A stretch of 29,834 nt of DNA from JAITWT01 sp964439605 (GCA_964439605.1 CAYTPC010000076.1:1-29834); one strand, 5' to 3'. Counted from the first letter of the stretch, positions 18,136 to 26,477 are shown. Translations and numbers: made by a program. The notes: generated by a model not told the origin, from the letters alone.

Positions 18136-19467
18136 TCAGTGTCTGGCGCGCGCACTGCGCGCGGCCAGCACCACCAGTATCAGCACCGGCGCGCCCAATA
18201 GCGCGGTGGACATGAAAAACGCCTGGTAACCGAAAGCATCGACGAAACGTCCGGCAAAGCCCGCGATGAATTTTGGAAAAAGCAGCATCATCGAACTGAA
18301 TAGCGCGTATTGCGTGGCCGAGTAGTTGACGTTGGTCAGGCTCGACAGATAGCCGACGAAGGCCGCCGATGCAATACCGCCGGCAAGATTGTCGGCCGAG
18401 ACGACCGCGATCAGCGCGTGCAGGTCGTGCCCGCGCGTGGCCAGCCAGGCGAACAGCAGGTTGCCGATCACGCTTGCAACCGCGCCGCCCATCAACACCC
18501 GCATGACCCCCAGCCGCACCGAGAGCACGCCGCCGATGAAAGCGCCCAGCAGCGTCATCGCCACGCCGAAGACTTTGCTGACCGCGGCGACTTCGCCTTC
18601 GGTGAAGCCCATGTCGACGTAGAACGGATTGGCCATGACGCCCATCACCACGTCACTGATGCGATAGACCGCGATCAGCGCGAGGATCAATACCGCGTGC
18701 CAGCGATGGCGGCGCAGGAAGTCGGCGAAGGGCTCGATGAGCACGCTGCGGATCCACTCGCGGAAATGGCGCGGCGACGGGAGCGGAGTGCGTTGCGGCT
18801 CGGACGACAGCAGCACGGTGAGCATGCCCGCCAGCATCGATGCCGCCATGACGAAATAGGCGACGCGCCAGCCGGCGTCGTGGTAGCCGGTCATCCCCGG
18901 CAGCTTGGCGTTGGCCACGATCCATAGCACTCCGGCGCCGGACCAGATCATCGCGAGGCGGTAGCCGGTCTGGTAGGCGGCTGCCAGCGCGGGCTGCTTG
19001 TCGGTGCTGGCCGATTCGATGCGCAGGGCATCCAGCGCGATATCCTGCGTCGCCGAGCCGAAGGCCGTGAGCAGTGCGCAGGCCACCAGCGGCGTGAGGC
19101 CCTGGCGCGGATCGAACAGAGCCATGCCTGTGATGCCCGTGATCACCAAGGTTTGCGCCAGCAGCAGCCAGCCGCGCCGGCGGCCCAGCAGTGTCGTCAG
19201 CGGCGGCAGCGGCACGCGGTCCACCAGCGGCGCCCAGACCCACTTGAAGGCGTAAGCCAGGCCGACCCAACTCAGGTAACCGATGGTGGTGGGTTCAATG
19301 CCGGCCTGGCGCAGCCGAAAGCCCATCGTGCCCATGACCAGCAGCAGCGGCAGACCGGCCGAAAAACCGAGCGCGAACATGCGCAGCGTCGCCACTTCGA
19401 GATAGACGCGCAGCGCATCGCGCCACGGCCGGACCGGTTCGGGATTGGGAGGAGAGGGTAAAGACAT
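18136..19467 (-). CDS. ampG: Muropeptide permease AmpG (MFS)
   Basis: A 443-residue major-facilitator protein with about 12-14 membrane helices. The AmpG signatures are present: ALGFSAGLPLLLVMGTMGFR in helix 1, IGYLSWVGLAYAFKWVWAPL, then DRVPLPPLTTLLGRRRGWLL, and SATQDIALDALRIE in the middle. AmpG imports anhydro-muropeptides for cell-wall recycling and in many bacteria feeds AmpR control of beta-lactamase. Later parts (TNVNYSATQYALFSSMMLLF, then ALLGAPVLILVVLAAR) also fit. The start is ATG at 19467; the in-frame upstream start at 19641 would overlap xth and adds 58 unrelated residues. The two-component genes follow on the same strand after 87 bases, so cell-wall stress and recycling may share control here. 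Confidence 0.88.
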   Translation of the reverse strand: MSLPSPPNPEPVRPWRDALRVYLEVATLRMFALGFSAGLPLLLVMGTMGFRLRQAGIEPTTIGYLSWVGLAYAFKWVWAPLVDRVPLPPLTTLLGRRRGWLLLAQTLVITGITGMALFDPRQGLTPLVACALLTAFGSATQDIALDALRIESASTDKQPALAAAYQTGYRLAMIWSGAGVLWIVANAKLPGMTGYHDAGWRVAYFVMAASMLAGMLTVLLSSEPQRTPLPSPRHFREWIRSVLIEPFADFLRRHRWHAVLILALIAVYRISDVVMGVMANPFYVDMGFTEGEVAAVSKVFGVAMTLLGAFIGGVLSVRLGVMRVLMGGAVASVIGNLLFAWLATRGHDLHALIAVVSADNLAGGIASAAFVGYLSSLTNVNYSATQYALFSSMMLLFPKFIAGFAGRFVDAFGYQAFFMSTALLGAPVLILVVLAARSARARH

Positions 19468-19545
19468 GCGTGGGTCGGCGTGGGTCGCGAGCAGCGGCAA
19501 TCCTATTATTCCCGCATGCGCTCCGGCGGGCCCGGCCGGCCCAAA

Positions 19546-19569
19546 GCCAAGCTCTTGAGATGGCTTGGC
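19546..19569 (-). terminator. Weak hairpin after xth
   Basis: GCCAAGC (19546-19552) and GCTTGGC (19563-19569) form a 7-base stem with a 10-base loop, starting 8 bases after the xth stop on the minus strand. Only TTT follows it, so termination by this structure alone would be inefficient. Confidence 0.35.
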
Positions 19570-19576
19570 ATTGTCT

Positions 19577-20380
19577 TCACAGCGTGAAGTCGTAATCCAC
19601 CGTGATCGGCGCGTGGTCGCTGAAGCGCTGGGTTTTCTCAATCGATTCGCTGCGTGCGAGCGCGGCCATTGCCGGTGTCGCGATGTGGTAGTCCAGGCGC
19701 CAGCCGACGTTCTTCGCGTAAGCCTGGCCGCGGTTGCTCCACCATGTGTAGCACGCGTCGGTGGCGTCGGGCTGGAGCCGGCGGTACACGTCCACCAGCC
19801 CCGCGCCGTCGGCGCCGGTGTCGAGAAGACGGGTCATCCAGGCGCGCTCCTCGGGCAGGAAGCCGCTGTTTTTCTGGTTGCTTTTCCAGTTCTTGAGGTC
19901 GGCTTCCTTGTGCGCGATGTTGATGTCGCCGCACAGGATGAACTCGCGTTCGCGCTTGAGCGCGACCAGGTGCGGGAAGAATCGTTCCAGAAAGCGGAAT
20001 TTCGCCGCTTGCCGTTCCTCGCTCGATGAACCGCTGGGGAAGTAGCAACTGATGATCGAGAGTTTGCGCTGGGGCGTATCAAAACGCAGTTCCAGGTAGC
20101 GGCCTTCGGCGTCGAATTCGGCGTCGCCCCAGCCGGCGCGCACTTCGCTGGGCGCATGCCGGGTGTAGATGGCGGTGCCTGCGTAGCCTTTTTTTTCGGC
20201 GAAGTGAAAATAGCCCCTGAGTTCGGCCATGCGCTCGAAGCGGCCTTGCACGTCGTCGGCCTGCACGCGGATTTCCTGCATGCAAATACAATCCGGCGCC
20301 GATTCGGCCACCCAATTGGCGACGCCTTTGGTCGTTGCCGAACGCAGGCCGTTGAGGTTGAGACTGGTAAGTTTGAACAA
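19577..20380 (-). CDS. xth: Exodeoxyribonuclease III
   Basis: A 267-residue AP endonuclease and 3'-5' exonuclease of base-excision repair. LTSLNLNGLRSA holds the conserved Asn, CMQEIRVQADD the metal-binding Glu, CGDINIAHKEADL the catalytic Asp and Asn, and FSDHAPITVDYDF the final Asp-His pair. Length is that of E. coli XthA (268). The start is placed at TTG 20380 because the family begins one to three residues before KLTSLN, and GGAGG lies seven bases before this TTG. Longer in-frame readings up to 20551 run antisense through pyrE and are unlike the family. The start is 13 bases from that of pyrE on the other strand. Confidence 0.93.
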   Translation of the reverse strand: MFKLTSLNLNGLRSATTKGVANWVAESAPDCICMQEIRVQADDVQGRFERMAELRGYFHFAEKKGYAGTAIYTRHAPSEVRAGWGDAEFDAEGRYLELRFDTPQRKLSIISCYFPSGSSSEERQAAKFRFLERFFPHLVALKREREFILCGDINIAHKEADLKNWKSNQKNSGFLPEERAWMTRLLDTGADGAGLVDVYRRLQPDATDACYTWWSNRGQAYAKNVGWRLDYHIATPAMAALARSESIEKTQRFSDHAPITVDYDFTL

Positions 20381-20393
20381 GAAAGGGCCTCCA

Positions 20394-21077
20394 ATGGCTG
20401 ATGATGACCGCGCGCGCTCTCTGGCGCAGGAGTTCGTCCAATTCGCGCTCGACGCGGGCGTGTTGCGCTTCGGCGAATTCAAGACCAAGGCCGGGCGCCT
20501 GAGTCCGTATTTCTTTAATGCGGGACTGTTCGACGACGGCGCCAAGCTCATGCGGCTGGCGCAATTCTATGCAGAGCGCCTGATTCAGAGCGGACTTGAG
20601 TTCGACATGATCTTTGGACCCGCGTACAAGGGCATTGCGCTTGGCGCTGCGGTGGCCGCCGAACTGGCGCGGCGCGGGCGCAACGTGCCTTTCGCCTACA
20701 ACCGCAAGGAAGCGAAGGATCACGGGGAAGGCGGCACGCTGGTGGGTGCGCCGATGCGCGGGCGCGTGCTGATCGTTGACGACGTGATATCGGCCGGCAC
20801 CGCCGTGCGCGAATCGATCTCTGCGATCCGCGCCGCCGGCGCGACGCCGCACGCGGTCGTCATTGCGCTCGACCGGCAGGAAAAGGCGACCGAAAATGGC
20901 ATCGACGTTGAACACAGCGCGGTGCAGTACGTGCGCGGCCAGCTTGGCCTGCAGGTGGTGGCAATCGCGGCGCTTGAGGACTTGTTACAGTACCTGTCTT
21001 CTAGAACCGACAATAATGATTTGGAGACTTACAGGGAGAAAGTCGCGGCCTATCGGGCGCGCTATGGCGCCGCCTGA
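20394..21077 (+). CDS. pyrE: Orotate phosphoribosyltransferase
   Basis: A 227-residue type I phosphoribosyltransferase that makes orotidine 5'-phosphate from orotate and PRPP in pyrimidine synthesis. FGEFKTKAGRLSPYFFNAGL is the PyrE N-terminal signature. FGPAYKGIALGAAVA and FAYNRKEAKDHGEGG are the substrate and flexible catalytic loops, with the conserved Lys residues. VLIVDDVISAGTAVRES (about 124-140) is the PRPP-binding motif. Length is close to the family (about 213-225). An AAAGGG ribosome-binding site overlaps, on the other strand, the GGAGG of xth. The last 14 bases overlap the next gene, so the two are probably coupled. Confidence 0.96.
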   Translation: MADDDRARSLAQEFVQFALDAGVLRFGEFKTKAGRLSPYFFNAGLFDDGAKLMRLAQFYAERLIQSGLEFDMIFGPAYKGIALGAAVAAELARRGRNVPFAYNRKEAKDHGEGGTLVGAPMRGRVLIVDDVISAGTAVRESISAIRAAGATPHAVVIALDRQEKATENGIDVEHSAVQYVRGQLGLQVVAIAALEDLLQYLSSRTDNNDLETYREKVAAYRARYGAA

Positions 21078-21789
21078 GGCGGGCTGCGTTGTACCAGCGC
21101 CGGTACCGGCGCCGGCATTGGCGCGCCGGGCTGCGGCAGTCTGCGCATTGGCTGGCGCCGCAATGGCATCGGCGCAGACGGCGGCGCCGTCAACTGGGAA
21201 GGGCGGTATCTACAGTTGTGTCGATGCGCGCGGGCGCACCTTGACGGGCGACAGGCCGATTCCCGAATGCATCGACCGGCCTCAACGCGAACTGGCCTCC
21301 AACGGCACCACACGCCGCGTGCTGGAGCCGAGCTACACGCCCAGGGAGCAAGCCGAACGCGAGGAACTCGCGCGCCGAGTCCGCCAGGAGAACGAGCGTT
21401 TGCAGGAAGACCGCCGGCGCGACCGGGCCCTGCTGGTCCGTTATCCGACGCTGGTCGTTCACGAGCGTATCCGTGCCGAGGCCGTCGGTCATATCGATGC
21501 CGTGATCGAGGTCATGCGCGGACGCCTATCTGAACTTGCGCAGGAGCGCCGCAAGATCGACGGCGAATTCGACATGTACCGGGGGAGCGATCCGTCCCAT
21601 GTGCCCGCGCCGCTGCGCCACAGGCTCGAGCGCAACGTTCACAACGTCTTGGCGCAGAATCGCCTGATCGATGAGCAAGAAGAAGAAAAACGGCGCATCA
21701 ACGCGCGCTTCGACGCGGAGGCCGGGCGCTTGCGCCCGCTCTGGCCGTTGAGTGCGGCGGCCGATGTGCCGCCCTCGGGCGCTAAGTGA
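21064..21789 (+). CDS. Predicted exported DUF4124-type protein with long helical domain
   Basis: A 241-residue protein. A hydrophobic Ala-rich stretch (ALARRAAAVCALAGAAMASA, about 18-37) looks like a signal peptide. It is followed by GGIYSCVDARGRTLTGDRPI (about 47-66), the compact DUF4124 module common in proteobacterial envelope proteins. From about residue 95 the sequence is highly charged and helical (EQAEREELARRVRQENERLQ and LIDEQEEEKRRINARFDAEA), with coiled-coil character. The function is unknown. The ATG at 21064 overlaps pyrE by 14 bases and carries an unusually long Pro/Ala-rich leader before the hydrophobic core. A later Met would remove the signal peptide and is less likely. It converges on the TPP-enzyme gene. 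Confidence 0.78.
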   Translation: MAPPEAGCVVPAPVPAPALARRAAAVCALAGAAMASAQTAAPSTGKGGIYSCVDARGRTLTGDRPIPECIDRPQRELASNGTTRRVLEPSYTPREQAEREELARRVRQENERLQEDRRRDRALLVRYPTLVVHERIRAEAVGHIDAVIEVMRGRLSELAQERRKIDGEFDMYRGSDPSHVPAPLRHRLERNVHNVLAQNRLIDEQEEEKRRINARFDAEAGRLRPLWPLSAAADVPPSGAK

Positions 21790-21803
21790 CGAGTGAACAG
21801 GCC

Positions 21804-23537
21804 CTAGCCCATGATGCGGCGGACGGCTGCCCGGCCTAGAAGACGCAGCTTTTCGTTGAGCGGGAAGCGCGCGAAAGTCGTCTTGACGGTGCCCGCGGTA
21901 AAGGCGGTGCGTTTGGAATAGTCGATGCGGATATCGACGATGACCGGTCTGCCCTCGCCCGAAATCCCGGTTGCCTTGTTGATGACGTCGGCGATCGCCC
22001 CGTTGTCGTTCATTGGCAGGTAAGCCGCGCCGGTCGCCTGCGCCACGCCCTCGAGATTGAGTTGGCCAATCTGCGTGCAAGGCTTGCGGTTGTAGGGAAG
22101 AGCTTGCGCTTGCACGATCTGGCCCAGTTCGCCATCCTTGAATACGTAATACACGATGCCCAGGCGGTTGGCCGTGGCCGTCAATATCTCCATGCAGGTC
22201 ATCATGAATGCGCCATCGCCGACGATCGCCTGTACGCGGCGGCCGGGATGGGCGAGCTTGGCGCCGATCGCCGCCGGCACCGCATAGCCCATGCAGTTGA
22301 AATCGGTCGGCAAGATCACGCTCTTGGGCGCGTGGATCGGCATCAGTTCAGCCGTGAGGAAAGTGTGATTGCCGTCGTCGATGACGAAAATGCCGTCATC
22401 AGGGGTTTGCTGGCGCAGCGCGTCAAAAAAACGCGCGGGGTTGACGCGGTCGGCGCAATCAGCGCGGTGCCAGCTTGCGCGATAGTCGATCTTGTCCTGC
22501 GCGATCCGGTCGCGCATCGCGTTCTGCGGTGCGCGTCGCGGCACGTTTGCTTCGAGTTTTGCCAGCAGTTGATCGAGTACGGCCGCCGCATCGCCAGCGA
22601 TACTGATTTTGGCCGGATAGTTCGCGTTGAAAACCGCAGGGTTGATGTCGATGTGGATCAGGTTTTCCGGCACCTTCGTGCCGTAGCTGCCGGTTGCGAT
22701 TTCCGAGAAGCGCGTGCCGATGGCGAGCAGGCCATCGCAAGCCTTGAATGCGTTTTGCGCCGCAGGCACGGCGGATGGACCAAAGCCGAATCCGGCATGC
22801 AGGGGGTGGTTACCGGGAAAAACCGACAAGCCCTGCAGAGTCGTCGCCACCGGCGCTTGCAGCCACTCGGCCAGGCGCACGAGCCGGTCGGTGGCATCGC
22901 GCGCGCCCCATCCGGCGAAGATGCAGGGGTGCCGGACGTTGCGCAGCAAGTCGGCAGCGGCCGCAATTTCCGCCGTTGCCTCGATTTTTTGCGGTTCGGG
23001 GGGGCGATAGCTTGGAAGCTGGCCGATTTCTTCGGCCATCATGAGGATGTTGACCGGCAACTCAACGAATACCGGCCCGGGTTCGCCGGAGGTCGCGATC
23101 TCATGGGCCTTGAACAAGATGGGCACGACTTCGTCATGGCGGTTCGCGCGCAGGGTCGCCTTGGTCAGCCCGCCCATGAACTTGTGCATGTCCATCTGGT
23201 GTAACTGATAGCGGTGGCCGGTATCGGTGCGCGGTCCGCCGCTGATGACCAGCATCGGCACGCCATCCAGAAAAGCCTCGCCGATGCCGCTGGCGGCATG
23301 GGTCAACCCGGCGGCCGGCACGACGGCCAATACGCCAATGGAGCCGGACAGGCGGCTGACCGCATCAGCCATGAACGCCGCGCCGCCTTCATGCGTTACG
23401 AGCACCGGGGTGATTCGGCTCGAATCGTTCAGGGCGTCGTACAGCTCGGTCGTATGCACGCCGGGAATCCCGAAAGTCAAGCGTGCGCCGATTTGTTCCA
23501 ACGCATGGACTGCGAGCCACGCTCCTGTTTTTTTCAT
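21804..23537 (-). CDS. Thiamine-pyrophosphate-dependent enzyme, acetolactate-synthase-like
   Basis: A 577-residue enzyme with the three TPP-family domains. The PYR domain has catalytic E50 in VTHEGGAAFMAD. A middle Rossmann-like domain lies around 190-330. The PP domain has GDGAFMMTCMEI starting at 440. The magnesium motif ends in KDGE (467-470), so Asp replaces the usual second Asn of GDG...NN. This fits catabolic or lyase-type relatives more than true biosynthetic acetolactate synthase, and no small regulatory subunit gene is near. The reaction is therefore unassigned: decarboxylation or ligation of a 2-oxo acid. ATG at 23537 (MKKTGAW) was chosen; ATG at 23558 would add seven residues. It follows the FAD dehydrogenase gene, from which a hairpin-rich spacer separates it. 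Confidence 0.85.
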   Translation of the reverse strand: MKKTGAWLAVHALEQIGARLTFGIPGVHTTELYDALNDSSRITPVLVTHEGGAAFMADAVSRLSGSIGVLAVVPAAGLTHAASGIGEAFLDGVPMLVISGGPRTDTGHRYQLHQMDMHKFMGGLTKATLRANRHDEVVPILFKAHEIATSGEPGPVFVELPVNILMMAEEIGQLPSYRPPEPQKIEATAEIAAAADLLRNVRHPCIFAGWGARDATDRLVRLAEWLQAPVATTLQGLSVFPGNHPLHAGFGFGPSAVPAAQNAFKACDGLLAIGTRFSEIATGSYGTKVPENLIHIDINPAVFNANYPAKISIAGDAAAVLDQLLAKLEANVPRRAPQNAMRDRIAQDKIDYRASWHRADCADRVNPARFFDALRQQTPDDGIFVIDDGNHTFLTAELMPIHAPKSVILPTDFNCMGYAVPAAIGAKLAHPGRRVQAIVGDGAFMMTCMEILTATANRLGIVYYVFKDGELGQIVQAQALPYNRKPCTQIGQLNLEGVAQATGAAYLPMNDNGAIADVINKATGISGEGRPVIVDIRIDYSKRTAFTAGTVKTTFARFPLNEKLRLLGRAAVRRIMG

Positions 23538-23600
23538 TTCAGTTTCCCATCGGGTCATGTGTGACCCACGTCTCATGAAACTGGCGCAACCAATGCCAGG

Positions 23601-23694
23601 AATCCCGTGGACCCAGCTTGGCTGGGCCACTGGGATTGCCCCCGGAGAAGGGGGCTGAGGGCCGCGGCTCCAAGCCTGCTTGAGCAGGCTTGGA
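23601..23694. repeat. Cluster of three strong palindromes in the TPP-enzyme leader
   Basis: Three adjacent hairpins fill most of the spacer between two minus-strand genes. First, 23601-23637: a 16-pair stem with one single-base bulge on each side (AATCCC/GGGATT, GTGG/CCAC, CCCAGC/GCTGGG) and loop TTG. Second, 23638-23655: GCCCCC and GGGGGC around GGAGAA. Third, 23669-23694: a perfect 12-base stem with a two-base loop. GCCGCGGC lies between the last two. This looks like a dispersed intergenic palindromic element or an mRNA-processing structure; it is too regular to be chance. Confidence 0.6.
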
Positions 23695-23780
23695 CGTGCC
23701 CGAAGAGCAGCAGCATCTGGCGGCTGCCCGTCTGAGCCACACGAAGTGGGCGAGGCTGGGGGTGAGTGTCACTCGATTTC

Positions 23781-25406
23781 TCAAGTCTTCAGGAATGAGG
23801 TATTTGCGTTGATCGCGGCCGCCGCGGCGCGGCCCGAAAGGATGCAGCCGCCCAGGAAAGTGCCTTCCAGCGCCCGCAGCCCGTGCATGCCGCCGCCGCC
23901 AAAGCCCGCCGCTTCACCCACCGCATACAGTCCTTCGATCGGCTGTCCGGCGTGATCCATGACCCTGCTTTGCAAATCGGTCTGGATGCCGCCAAGGCTC
24001 TTGCGGCTGACGATGAATTCGCGCACCGCGATCAGCGGCAAAGCCTTGACATCGCAGATGGGCTGAAATTTGCACAGCCGGATCCGGTCGCCACGGTATT
24101 GGCGCAGCGCCGCAATGCGGCGCAACTGCTCGTCGTTCATGAGACCGGGGCCGCGCGCGATGGTGGCGTCATACTGCGCGACCGCATCCTGCACGGCGCT
24201 CAACTGCACGGCCTGGTCTCCTTGCAGCGCATTCATTTTTTCGACCAGTTCGGCAAGCGTGGAGGCCGTGACGAAATCCGTGCAATTGGCGATCATGTCG
24301 CTGACCAGCCAGCGATTGCCTCGCAGGATATCGCGCAGGAACCCAACTTTGCTCTTGTCACGGATCGACGGATTGAACTCGGCGCCGGAAATGGCCAATT
24401 CCTTGCGTGCGATCCGCATGTTCATGATCTGCCACGAGTATTGCTTTTCCTGCGCACAGATTGCGGTAACGAGGCGCCTGGTGTCGAAGCCCGATACCAG
24501 CGGCTGCGGCCCGATGCGTTCGCCGCGCCAGTTCAGCCAAAGCGCCGAGCGCGGCGGCACCAGTGACAAGCCATGATCGGGCTTGCGTGGGCGCGGATGA
24601 TGAATGCCGGCTGCGTAGTTCCACATTTTGTCCAGGTGCGTCAGTGTTCCGCCGACGGCGGCCGTCGCATCGTGCACGAGCCCGTTGGCGAAACGGTGCG
24701 AACCGTTGAGCAGCTTTTCGGGCGGGCGGCCCCAGTCGCGATGCCAATTTTGGCGGACCCGGTCGAGATCGCCGTTGATCCCGCCGGTTGCGACGACGAC
24801 CTGATCGGCGCGCGCTTCGAACGGCGCACCGCTTTTTTCGTCCACCCCTTCGACGCCGGCGATTTTTCCGCCCTGCATCAGCAGGCGCTCGACGCGCCGG
24901 TTGAAGCGCAGGGTCAGCCAGCGAGCCTGGGGATGACCGCGCAGGGCCGCGATCAGTGCTTCGGCCAACGCCTTGCCCGTACCCCAGGTCATGTGAAAGC
25001 GCGGCACCGAATTGCCGGGCCTGAATTCGCCGCGCTCGACCCAGTTGACTGCCGGAACAAAGCTCACGCCATAGCGGCGCACCCATTGATAGACATCGGG
25101 CGTACAGCGCGACACGTAAGCCTGGGCCCACGCCATCGGCCACCGGTCTTGCGGATCGAACTGGGCGAAACTGCACCAATCGCGCCAGGCCAGGTCGATG
25201 CTGTCGCGGATACCCTGGCGGCGTTGTTCGGGCGAATCGACGAAGAACATCCCGCCGAAACTCTCACGCGCCAGACCGCCGAAAACGCTTTCGTCATCGC
25301 GGTCCAGCACAGTCACCGACTTGTTGCCGTCGAGCAAATCCAGTGCGGTGGCGATGCCTGCAATCCCGCCGCCGATGATCAAGACGTCGCTTTGGTCGAT
25401 ATACAT
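23781..25406 (-). CDS. FAD-dependent dehydrogenase, KstD/fumarate-reductase type
   Basis: A 541-residue flavoprotein. VLIIGGGIAGIATAL (9-23) is the dinucleotide-binding loop, followed by VTVLDRDDE, where the acidic residue holds the FAD ribose. QVVVATGGINGDL is the second flavin contact. The C-terminal GLYAVGEAAGFGGGGMHGLR then LEGTFLGGCILSGRAAA is typical of the flavoprotein subunit family that includes 3-ketosteroid dehydrogenases and fumarate reductases. Annotation pipelines usually call such proteins FAD-binding dehydrogenases, and the substrate is unknown. A GAGG site lies eight bases before the ATG. There is no signal peptide, so it is probably cytoplasmic. The TPP enzyme lies downstream on the same strand, and the two may act in one degradation route (inference). 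Confidence 0.88.
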   Translation of the reverse strand: MYIDQSDVLIIGGGIAGIATALDLLDGNKSVTVLDRDDESVFGGLARESFGGMFFVDSPEQRRQGIRDSIDLAWRDWCSFAQFDPQDRWPMAWAQAYVSRCTPDVYQWVRRYGVSFVPAVNWVERGEFRPGNSVPRFHMTWGTGKALAEALIAALRGHPQARWLTLRFNRRVERLLMQGGKIAGVEGVDEKSGAPFEARADQVVVATGGINGDLDRVRQNWHRDWGRPPEKLLNGSHRFANGLVHDATAAVGGTLTHLDKMWNYAAGIHHPRPRKPDHGLSLVPPRSALWLNWRGERIGPQPLVSGFDTRRLVTAICAQEKQYSWQIMNMRIARKELAISGAEFNPSIRDKSKVGFLRDILRGNRWLVSDMIANCTDFVTASTLAELVEKMNALQGDQAVQLSAVQDAVAQYDATIARGPGLMNDEQLRRIAALRQYRGDRIRLCKFQPICDVKALPLIAVREFIVSRKSLGGIQTDLQSRVMDHAGQPIEGLYAVGEAAGFGGGGMHGLRALEGTFLGGCILSGRAAAAAINANTSFLKT

Positions 25407-25540
25407 GTGGGCCTCTTTTCACCGCATGGACCCGGACTGCAACAGGAAGCTCAGCGCCGCCGATACTTCAGGGCGAAGCCAGCCATGACCGCGGCGCAAC
25501 GGCCGCCGTCAATAAAAATTTGATGATGTCTCCTGTTGTC

Positions 25541-25569
25541 ATTTTGTGAGAATCCGGACCCGGTTTCAA
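25541..25569 (-). promoter_or_regulatory. Candidate promoter of the FAD dehydrogenase gene
   Basis: On the minus strand TTGAAA (25569-25564), a 17-base spacer and CAAAAT (25546-25541) match the sigma-70 elements 5/6 and 4/6. It lies just past the terminator of the upstream parvulin operon. The predicted leader is about 130 bases and holds no gene I can support. Confidence 0.4.
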
Positions 25570-25576
25570 ATTTCCG

Positions 25577-25599
25577 AAAAAGGGCAGACTGCCCTTTTT
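25577..25599. terminator. Rho-independent terminator of the yciB-bolA-parvulin operon
   Basis: AAAAAGGGCAG (25577-25587), one base, then CTGCCCTTTTT (25589-25599) is a perfect 11-base inverted repeat, starting one base after the parvulin stop codon. On the minus strand it gives a GGGCAG/CTGCCC stem followed by five U. The A-tract makes it symmetric, so it may also stop transcripts from the other strand. Confidence 0.9.
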
Positions 25600-25600
25600 C

Positions 25601-26386
25601 TTACTCGATCTTGGCTTTTGCCCGCAGTTCTTCCTGGTACTTTTGCAATTGCTGCTGCTGCAGTTGCATCACGATCTGCGGTTTGATCTGGTCGAACGGG
25701 GGCAGTTGTGCTTGACGGATATCGTCGAGGCGGATGATGTGCCAGCCGAACTGCGACTTGACGGGTTCAGTCGTGGTTTCACCCTTCTTGAGTTTGATCA
25801 GGGCCTCCGAGAATTCGGGTACGAAGTTCGCCGGATTGGACCAATCCAGGTCACCGCCTTTGTTGGCTGACCCCGGGTCCTTGCTTTGCTTCTTGGCGAT
25901 GTCTTCGAATTTTCCGCCCTGTTTGATTTCGGCAAGGATCTCCCGGGCCTGGCTTTCGGAATTGACGAGGATGTGGCGCGCCTTGTATTCCTTGCTGCTG
26001 TTGGATGCGACGAATTTGTCGTATTCGGCCTTCGCCTTGGCGTCGTCGATCGGGTGCTGCTTGCGGTAGTTTTCGAATAGTTGCCGAATCAGCACCGCCT
26101 GGCGGGCCAGTTCCATTTGAGCCTTGTAGTCCGCGGTTGCATCGAGTCCCTGCTTTTGCGCTTCCTGCGTGAACACTTCGCGGAGGATGACTTCTTCGCG
26201 CAATTGCGACTCCATCTCGGGCGGGACCGGCCGGCCAGAGGCCGCCAACTGCTGCTGGAGCGCCTGCAGCCGGGCCTTGGGCACCGGCTTGCTGTTGACG
26301 ATAGCCAGGTTCTGTGCGAGCGCACCCAGGGGAAACGCAAAGACAAGTGCACTGACCGTCAATGCTTGCAAGAGTGTTTTTTTCAT
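25601..26386 (-). CDS. Periplasmic parvulin-type peptidyl-prolyl isomerase (PpiC/SurA-like)
   Basis: A 261-residue exported folding catalyst. The signal peptide MKKTLLQALTVSALVFAFPL ends near GALAQ. Residues about 25-130 form a charged helical chaperone-like segment. The parvulin domain (about 132-225) shows YKARHILVNSESQAREIL, GGDLDWSNPANFVPEFSEAL and VKSQFGWHIIRLDDIR, with the active-site His and Phe typical of the fold. It would isomerise prolyl bonds of envelope proteins. The ATG at 26386 gives a clean signal peptide; the frame upstream has no coding logic. The leader is pyrimidine-rich without a Shine-Dalgarno. It is third in the yciB-bolA operon and is followed at once by a strong terminator. 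A Gln-rich tail (MQLQQQQLQKYQEE) ends the protein. Confidence 0.93.
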   Translation of the reverse strand: MKKTLLQALTVSALVFAFPLGALAQNLAIVNSKPVPKARLQALQQQLAASGRPVPPEMESQLREEVILREVFTQEAQKQGLDATADYKAQMELARQAVLIRQLFENYRKQHPIDDAKAKAEYDKFVASNSSKEYKARHILVNSESQAREILAEIKQGGKFEDIAKKQSKDPGSANKGGDLDWSNPANFVPEFSEALIKLKKGETTTEPVKSQFGWHIIRLDDIRQAQLPPFDQIKPQIVMQLQQQQLQKYQEELRAKAKIE

Positions 26387-26477
26387 CTGGAAGAAAGAAA
26401 GGAAGTGGAAGGGTGCGCCCGTTGCCGGTATTCGCGCATTCAGAAGAATCAGAAGAAAAATGAAAATGAATCGGAAT

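Noticed and set aside
25464..25541. A 24-codon minus-strand frame (MTTGDIIKFLLTAAVAPRSW...) in the FAD dehydrogenase leader.
   Set aside because: Its ATG overlaps the candidate -10 element and the AGGAG lies inside the frame, not before it. It resembles no known peptide.
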